A DNA stretch of 5,243 bases. Origin: Verrucomicrobiaceae bacterium. Lineage in GTDB: Bacteria; Verrucomicrobiota; Verrucomicrobiae; Verrucomicrobiales; Akkermansiaceae. How positions within the stretch are numbered: position 1 is the first letter of the stretch; each line of letters starts with the position of its first letter. Made by a program: the position numbers and the translations under genes. The notes under the pieces were generated by a model. That model searched no databases. It saw only the letters and a program-made list of their open reading frames with translations, and was not told where the DNA came from. The DNA lies in contig CANBTO010000414.1 of NCBI GenBank assembly GCA_947372405.1, positions 1 through 5,243 of the forward strand. Reading direction: 5' to 3'. Shown piece by piece: positions 1-5,243 of this stretch.

Positions 1-8
1 CCGAACCT

Positions 9-1970
<1,962 letters not shown>

Positions 1971-2038
1971 GCAAGAGGGCGCAAATCACTGCCCGCTGAT
2001 CATCTCGCACGCAATTCGGCGCTTCGGAGAATCCACGT

Positions 2039-2830
2039 TCAATGAACGGCTTGTTTCCCGCTTTGGCGGATGGACTGGCTGGCGATGTCCTGAATATACT
2101 TGGCTTCGGTCGCGCTGAGCGTGCCATGGAAAGGCACGCTCAGGCTCGCGGTAGGATGGATCTTTGCGAAAAGGACAAGCGCGGCGAGATAGGAACCATT
2201 GAACTCGGGATGGGAATTGTCCTTTTTGTGAAGCCGAAGCGGATGTGGACCCTGGTAGTTCAAAAGCCAGGCATCGCCTGCCGGCGCAACGACCGCTCCC
2301 TTGTTTTGCGCGGCGGCCTGCTGGTACCACTTGTGGTTTCTTGACTGCATTTCCTCGGGATTTTTTCCAACGCTGAGGTCGACCTTCGGGACGTTCCAAT
2401 AGTCACCATGGCGCGCCCAGGTTTGATAGAAAACGATTTGAGCATTGGGGCTCGTGGACTTGATCCTGTCACAAAGCCCACTGGCTCCCTTGAGAAATGC
2501 GGCACGGATGTTATCGAAAGATTCCGACATCGCCGCCTCCTGGCTCTGCCCCTGCAGCACGACGACGTCCCATTTTCCCTCGTCCACCAGTTTCAGGGTC
2601 TTGGCATCCGCAAGGTGCTGTTCCAGCGTTCTGCCACCAGGCGTGATCGATTTCATTTCAGGCTCAGGCGCGCCCGTGCTGGAGACGATATTCTGATAGA
2701 TCTTAGGCAGGTTGTTGACGGAAGTGTAGCTGTTGCCGATGAACAGGATGCGTTCAGCATGAGCGTGGCCGGTCAGAGTGAGGAAAAGACAGGCGAGTTG
2801 CAGGCGGAATGATGTGGACAAGGCTTTCAT
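2039..2830 (-). CDS. Secreted SGNH/GDSL-type hydrolase (DUF4886-like)
   Basis: A 263-residue protein, probably exported and acting as an esterase or acetylesterase; its substrate cannot be told from sequence. The ATG at 2830 is chosen because it gives a classic signal peptide: MKALSTSFRLQ, a hydrophobic stretch (LACLFLTLTG), then AHA before Glu26. A start 19 codons upstream would bury this signal. The mature protein opens with the block I motif LFIGNSYT (putative nucleophile Ser34). It continues with a block II glycine in TPGGRTLEQH (about 64-72), a block III-like VVVLQGQSQE (about 89-98) and the C-terminal catalytic pair in KDNSHPEFNG (Asp204, His207). These are the SGNH landmarks in the right order. 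No lipobox cysteine follows the signal, so it is probably periplasmic or secreted. No Shine-Dalgarno sequence precedes the ATG; the leader is A-rich. It converges on rpoD and is divergent from the small ORF to its right, so it is probably monocistronic. Confidence 0.87.
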   Translation of the reverse strand: MKALSTSFRLQLACLFLTLTGHAHAERILFIGNSYTSVNNLPKIYQNIVSSTGAPEPEMKSITPGGRTLEQHLADAKTLKLVDEGKWDVVVLQGQSQEAAMSESFDNIRAAFLKGASGLCDRIKSTSPNAQIVFYQTWARHGDYWNVPKVDLSVGKNPEEMQSRNHKWYQQAAAQNKGAVVAPAGDAWLLNYQGPHPLRLHKKDNSHPEFNGSYLAALVLFAKIHPTASLSVPFHGTLSATEAKYIQDIASQSIRQSGKQAVH

Positions 2831-2871
2831 GTGTTTGAAATTGTTTTGATCTAGGCGTCGAAACCGTGCTG

Positions 2872-2900
2872 ATGCTACCGCATACATCAGCCCCGGTAAA
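2872..2900 (-). promoter_or_regulatory. Candidate sigma-70-type promoter for the SGNH hydrolase
   Basis: On the minus strand, TTTACC (2900-2895, 4 of 6 matches to TTGACA) is followed after exactly 17 bases by TAGCAT (2877-2872, 4 of 6 matches to TATAAT). The -10 box ends about 41 bases before the ATG, a sensible leader length. Spacing and location support it, but the boxes are weak and a match of this quality can occur by chance. The rest of the 163-bp divergent gap (2831-2993) shows no clear promoter facing right. Confidence 0.3.
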
Positions 2901-2993
2901 CCACTTCCGAAGTCGGAGCCATCGTCGAAAGCCAGCCTCCTCCGGCCCCGGAATCTCCTTTCCGCACTGTGAATCGTCGACTATTTTCAGGGC

Positions 2994-3233
2994 GTGGCCT
3001 TTCCCCAATACCGCATCCCGATCCCACGGCTCAAGGAGGAGTGGGAGTTTCGTTTGCGCATGGAGCGTCTGCGCCGCAAACGCCCGCCAGCGCCGCCATC
3101 CAAGATTATCGATAACAGCGAACCGTGGATCCGAAATCCATCGTCCGTCGCAGAGTTCCGGCAAATCGCCTGCCGGGTCAACGAAACCGTCGAAAAATGG
3201 GCCCCACTTCAGGACAATTCATCGAAACGCTAG
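2994..3233 (+). CDS. Small basic hypothetical protein (79 aa) overlapping the nucleotidyltransferase
   Basis: I do not recognise this family. From a GTG start it encodes 79 residues, beginning MAFPQYRIPIPRLKEEW, followed by a strongly basic helical stretch (FRLRMERLRRKR), a proline-rich linker (PPAPPSK) and IIDNSEPWIRNP, ending SSKR. Codon use is G/C-biased at third positions, like the neighbouring genes, and the peptide is not the low-complexity Arg/Ser product usual for wrong frames. The frame is closed by a TGA at 2970-2972, and the GTG at 2994 is the only good start after it. There is no convincing ribosome binding site. Its last 37 bases overlap the nucleotidyltransferase start in another frame. 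It could be a separate partner protein or the N-terminal part of a single longer protein split by a frameshift: KWAPLQD in this frame would run naturally into FIETLASQ of the next. Confidence 0.55.
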   Translation: MAFPQYRIPIPRLKEEWEFRLRMERLRRKRPPAPPSKIIDNSEPWIRNPSSVAEFRQIACRVNETVEKWAPLQDNSSKR

Positions 3234-3565
3234 CCAGTCAACACCGGGTGTTGGTCATTGGCGGGCTCGCAGTGATCGCCCACGGATTCAACCGGTCGAC
3301 CAAGGATGCCGAGGTCTGGCTTGAACCCTTGGATTCCCCATCCACATCGGCCGATGTTCTTGAGAAGGCCTGTAGCCGTTTTCCCGGCCTAACCATCCAC
3401 ACACTGCCCGGATGGAGGCAGATCTCAGGCGCACAGATTACCGAAGCCGCTGACGATGTCGGCATGGTTCGTGTTCTTGGTCTCGACTGCCCGCTCGATA
3501 TCTTTCGCAGACCGAATGAATTTCCGGCAGATTCGTTTGATGAAGTGTTTGAACGGGGGAAATGA
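3197..3565 (+). CDS. Short MNT/AbiEii-like nucleotidyltransferase-fold protein, possibly C-terminally truncated
   Basis: A 122-residue protein with the nucleotidyltransferase signature: VIGGLAVIAHG (about 20-30) followed by RSTKDAEVWLEP (33-44), and a third acidic position in PLDIFRRP (Asp101). This is the pattern of stand-alone MNT/AbiEii-related enzymes, which transfer a nucleotide to a protein, tRNA or small molecule; many are toxins or antitoxins. The usual Asp-x-Asp pair is Asp37-x-Glu39 here. Glutamate can bind metal, so activity is possible but not certain. The protein stops soon after DSFDEVFERGK, whereas relatives usually continue with a helical segment containing a leucine/lysine-rich motif and an RxxDxxDI-type ending. 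That segment is missing. The ATG at 3197 is chosen because the upstream residues in this frame look unrelated. No Shine-Dalgarno sequence is visible. It overlaps the small ORF upstream by 37 bp and a 23-codon ORF downstream by an ATGA. Confidence 0.72.
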   Translation: MGPTSGQFIETLASQHRVLVIGGLAVIAHGFNRSTKDAEVWLEPLDSPSTSADVLEKACSRFPGLTIHTLPGWRQISGAQITEAADDVGMVRVLGLDCPLDIFRRPNEFPADSFDEVFERGK

Positions 3566-3633
3566 TTGCGGAAGGAGATCCGTTTTCTCAAGCGCTCCTT
3601 GAGGATCGCCAGATCCCATACTCCGCCATTTGA
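3562..3633 (+). CDS. Possible 23-codon ORF coupled by ATGA to the nucleotidyltransferase, or its frameshifted tail
   Basis: The nucleotidyltransferase stop shares an ATGA with an ATG that opens 23 codons (MIAEGDPFSQALLEDRQIPY and three more) ending at TGA 3631-3633. The start is directly preceded by a G5 run and AAA, too close to be a normally spaced ribosome binding site. The peptide has a sensible composition, and its GDPF..ALLEDRQIPY pattern resembles the C-terminal ends of some nucleotidyltransferases as I remember them; I could not compare directly. It may be a remnant, a -1 frameshifted tail of the upstream gene, or chance. Read across the junction, FERG(K/E)MIAEGDPF looks continuous. 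Confidence 0.22.
   Translation: MIAEGDPFSQALLEDRQIPYSAI
3587..3603. repeat. Perfect 6-bp inverted repeat (hairpin) after the nucleotidyltransferase
   Basis: CTCAAG (3587-3592) and CTTGAG (3598-3603) are perfect inverted copies with a five-base loop CGCTC. It lies just past the nucleotidyltransferase stop and upstream of the hslO promoter candidate. In the plus direction no T run follows; the four T's lie before it. It therefore does not qualify as a canonical intrinsic terminator in either direction. It could slow polymerase or be accidental. Confidence 0.4.
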
Positions 3634-3659
3634 GACGAACCTGCCCGCCGGTGTATACA
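3630..3659 (+). promoter_or_regulatory. Candidate sigma-70-type promoter for hslO
   Basis: TTGAGA (3630-3635, 5 of 6 matches to TTGACA) is separated by 18 bases from TATACA (3654-3659, 4 of 6 matches to TATAAT). The -10 box ends 56 bases before the hslO ATG, leaving a leader of about 50 bases. It lies in the 150-bp space between the nucleotidyltransferase stop and hslO, where a promoter is expected if hslO is transcribed on its own. Hsp33 genes are often heat- or oxidation-inducible, but I see no heat-shock-type promoter or CIRCE element here. Confidence 0.35.
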
Positions 3660-3715
3660 GCCACGTGTTTCCCTGTGGTGCGCCCGCCGTTCCTGTGCTC
3701 TCCTTCTTTCATTCC

Positions 3716-4480
3716 ATGCAACCCGCAGAAGATTTCACCACGATCGAGTCCATCTTCGTCCGCCATCGCAACGCGCTGCTGCTTCGCGGGCAGTTCACGC
3801 CGATCTACACGGACTACTACCTGCACCTCATGCAGCACGGCATCCGCCATTCCGCGGAGCTGGACCAGATGCTCAAGGACACTCTGGCGATGCTCACCCT
3901 TCACCTCGTCGCGCGGCCATGGGCGGAAACCATCGCATGGACGGCGAACCTGCGTGCCCCGCGCATGAATCTCTTCGTCACCGGCGACTCCACCACGGAA
4001 GCCGTCACCGGTCGGATCTTCACCGAGGACGTCCGCGAGCCTGATCGGAATTTCTTCTACTCGCAGACCACCGCGCCCAACCAGCACGAACCGCGGACTT
4101 CCACCCTTGAAGTCATCGGCAAAGACCCGGTTTTCTGGATCTCACAGTTCTACGAACAATCCGAACAACGTCCCGCCCGCGCCTTCCGGTTGAATGACGA
4201 GAATTTCGCGCTCGTCGCCGCCCAGCCGGACTGCGACATGGAATGGCTCGACGCGCTCGACGAAGACAGTGTTGCAAAAATCGATTCCACCGAGGAAACC
4301 ACGATTCTTGAAACGCGGCGTTTCCGTTTCCACTGCGGCTGCACACTCGACAGGATCCTTCCGGTCATCGGCGGCTGGCGGGATCGTCTGGACGAACTCT
4401 TCGAGGACTCGGATTTCATCAGGATCCAGTGTCCTCGCTGTGCGGCGAAATACAAAGTCACCCGGGACATGATCAACTGA
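3716..4480 (+). CDS. hslO: Hsp33-family redox-regulated chaperone (HslO-like, divergent)
   Basis: A 254-residue cytoplasmic protein of the Hsp33 family, a holdase that is off when its four cysteines bind zinc and turned on by disulfide formation under oxidative stress. The zinc centre is clear: CGC (Cys207, Cys209), 29 residues, then CPRC (Cys239, Cys242) followed by AKYKVTRDMI. E. coli Hsp33 has CxC-x30-CxxC followed by NHYLFNAMDI. The N-terminal domain also follows the family: NALLLRGQFTPI (about 19-30), a helix at about 46-66, PRMNLFVTGDSTTEAVTGRI (about 82-101) and FWISQFYEQSEQRPARAFRL (about 140-159), matching the E. coli YFMRSEQLPTRLFI region. It is shorter than E. coli Hsp33 (292), mostly between the domains. 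The ATG at 3716 is chosen because an upstream TTG at 3566 would add 50 residues unlike Hsp33. No Shine-Dalgarno sequence is present; the bases before the ATG are pyrimidine-rich. It ends 21 bp from a convergent gene. Confidence 0.88.
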   Translation: MQPAEDFTTIESIFVRHRNALLLRGQFTPIYTDYYLHLMQHGIRHSAELDQMLKDTLAMLTLHLVARPWAETIAWTANLRAPRMNLFVTGDSTTEAVTGRIFTEDVREPDRNFFYSQTTAPNQHEPRTSTLEVIGKDPVFWISQFYEQSEQRPARAFRLNDENFALVAAQPDCDMEWLDALDEDSVAKIDSTEETTILETRRFRFHCGCTLDRILPVIGGWRDRLDELFEDSDFIRIQCPRCAAKYKVTRDMIN

Positions 4481-4501
4481 GCGGATACGCGTCTCGTTGG
4501 A

Positions 4502-5243
4502 TCACCTTGCAAGCCAAGCCCGCCAACCGCCGAAGGAAGTGATTTCCTCGGCTCCGTCGATGGCCCTGGGTTCCGCGATGAAACCCGGCACCTCCTCGCC
4601 TCCCGCCAAGGTCACCTTCCCGATCCCTAACGGCGCGGGAATCTTCGAAACAAAATCACCGAATGCTGCGGGCGCGAGTTCCCAAACCTCCACCACGATC
4701 GCAGCGCCTCCTTTCTCGTCGTGAACCATTGCCGGTCGTGGCGGGATCGGGCCGCTCGCAGGCATGGCGAAAAGCCGGTAACAAGCCGCGGTCATCGTCT
4801 TTTCACGCAGCACCGCACCACGATCCGCGAGCTGCCAATGCAGTGCCAGCCCTTCGAGATGTGCGCCGCAAACGACCACTGGAATCCGCTTTGACGTTTT
4901 GTGATCCTTGAGACAATTCTCTCCATTGAACCTCGCAGCCAGCCCTAACAAGGCTCGATCCCAGCCCGCCGGTGCGGCGAGCGTGATACCCCATGGCGCT
5001 TTACCCGATCTCGCCCGACCCGCGGGAACGGCCACGGCTGATAGATCGAGCAGGTTCATGAAATTAGTATAACGCCCGAGCACGCTGTTCGTGACGAATG
5101 GATCCGCCAGATTTTCAGCCACCGTGTAAAGCCGCGGAGTGGTGGGAAGTAGAAGGACGTCGATGTCATTCCAAACCACGTCCGCCTGCCGTGCGAACTC
5201 TCGCAGTTGATACTGCGCCTTGAAAGCCGCAACAGCATCCCAA
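4502..5243 (-). CDS. atzF: Allophanate hydrolase, C-terminal part (5' end beyond window)
   Basis: Allophanate hydrolase splits allophanate (urea-1-carboxylate) into ammonia and carbon dioxide, the second step of ATP-dependent urea use after urea carboxylase. 246 residues are visible, and the frame is open to the right edge with no stop. The GTG at 5179 is internal, because coding-like sequence (FKAQYQLREFARQAD) continues before it. The first ~95 visible residues are the end of the amidase domain, with the typical DVLLLPTTP, then LADPFVTNSVLGRYTNFMNL, LLDLSAVAVPAG and PWGITLAAPAGWD. From about residue 118 to the stop is the allophanate hydrolase C-terminal domain: VVVCGAHLEGLALHWQL, YRLFAMP, GGAAIVVEVWEL, FVSKIPAPLGIGKV, EVPGFIAEP and a terminal ITSFGGWRAWL. 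The Ser-Ser-Lys catalytic triad lies upstream, outside the window. Genes for urea carboxylase or urea transport, if present, would lie to the right. Confidence 0.93.
   Translation of the reverse strand, partial: WDAVAAFKAQYQLREFARQADVVWNDIDVLLLPTTPRLYTVAENLADPFVTNSVLGRYTNFMNLLDLSAVAVPAGRARSGKAPWGITLAAPAGWDRALLGLAARFNGENCLKDHKTSKRIPVVVCGAHLEGLALHWQLADRGAVLREKTMTAACYRLFAMPASGPIPPRPAMVHDEKGGAAIVVEVWELAPAAFGDFVSKIPAPLGIGKVTLAGGEEVPGFIAEPRAIDGAEEITSFGGWRAWLAR

Noticed and set aside
1971..2038. Terminator between rpoD and the hydrolase
   Set aside because: Only an imperfect stem (GGGC at 1977-1980 with GCCC at 1991-1994) and a 4-bp ATTC/GAAT pairing exist, neither followed by T's.
2408..2812. Plus-strand open frame of 134 codons opposite the SGNH hydrolase
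   Set aside because: The minus strand has a signal peptide and ordered SGNH motifs, while the plus-strand product has no recognisable features.
2921..2980. Direct repeat ATCGTCGA (2921-2928 and 2973-2980) in the divergent gap, as a possible operator
   Set aside because: An 8-base match of a common GC-rich type, 52 bp apart and with no dyad structure; chance is the simpler explanation.
3587..3603. Intrinsic terminator for the nucleotidyltransferase
   Set aside because: The hairpin is perfect but only 6 bp, and it has no T run after it on either strand.
2994..3633. A classic toxin-antitoxin (MNT/HEPN) pair
   Set aside because: The upstream small protein shows no HEPN Rx4-6H motif and is too short. 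A toxin-antitoxin role is possible but not supported by what is visible.
3566..3715. TTG start extending hslO by 50 residues
   Set aside because: The extra residues do not resemble Hsp33, the start is rare, and a promoter candidate lies inside this stretch.
3425..4087. Minus-strand open frame of 220 codons across the nucleotidyltransferase end and hslO
   Set aside because: It runs antisense to two genes with clear family motifs; its product is Gly/Arg/Val-rich without a domain.

Overview
The window has the look of a Verrucomicrobiota chromosome, most like the Verrucomicrobiaceae/Luteolibacter group. This is an inference from the style of the RpoD protein, high-GC codon choice, weak or absent Shine-Dalgarno sequences and the gene families present. 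No rRNA or other marker is available to settle it. I see no tRNA, rRNA, CRISPR array, insertion sequence or phage gene.

Left third (1-1970, plus): a nearly complete rpoD gene for the primary sigma factor. It is ordinary from region 1.1 to region 4.2, but carries a roughly 115-residue lysine/alanine/proline-rich N-terminal tail built on a tenfold 18-bp repeat. The reading frame is open to the left edge, so the true start may lie outside. After a 68-bp convergent gap without a clear terminator comes a minus-strand gene (2039-2830) for a secreted SGNH/GDSL-type hydrolase, with a candidate sigma-70-type promoter upstream.

Middle (2994-3633, plus): a compact, odd locus. A 79-codon basic ORF with a GTG start overlaps by 37 bp a 122-residue MNT/AbiEii-like nucleotidyltransferase. 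That gene in turn shares an ATGA stop/start with a 23-codon ORF. The three frames follow each other by -1 steps and each junction reads plausibly as continuous protein. The locus is therefore either a translationally coupled cassette, one gene using or broken by frameshifts, or a decaying gene. This is the part most worth checking.

Right third: an hslO-like gene (3716-4480, plus) for a divergent Hsp33 redox-regulated chaperone that keeps the four zinc-binding cysteines. It has a candidate promoter of its own. It converges, 21 bp away, on a minus-strand gene for the C-terminal part of allophanate hydrolase, which runs off the right edge and belongs to ATP-dependent urea breakdown.

The genes do not form one pathway. 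They are mostly separate transcription units: housekeeping transcription, a secreted esterase-like enzyme, an accessory nucleotidyltransferase locus, redox protein quality control and urea-nitrogen metabolism.
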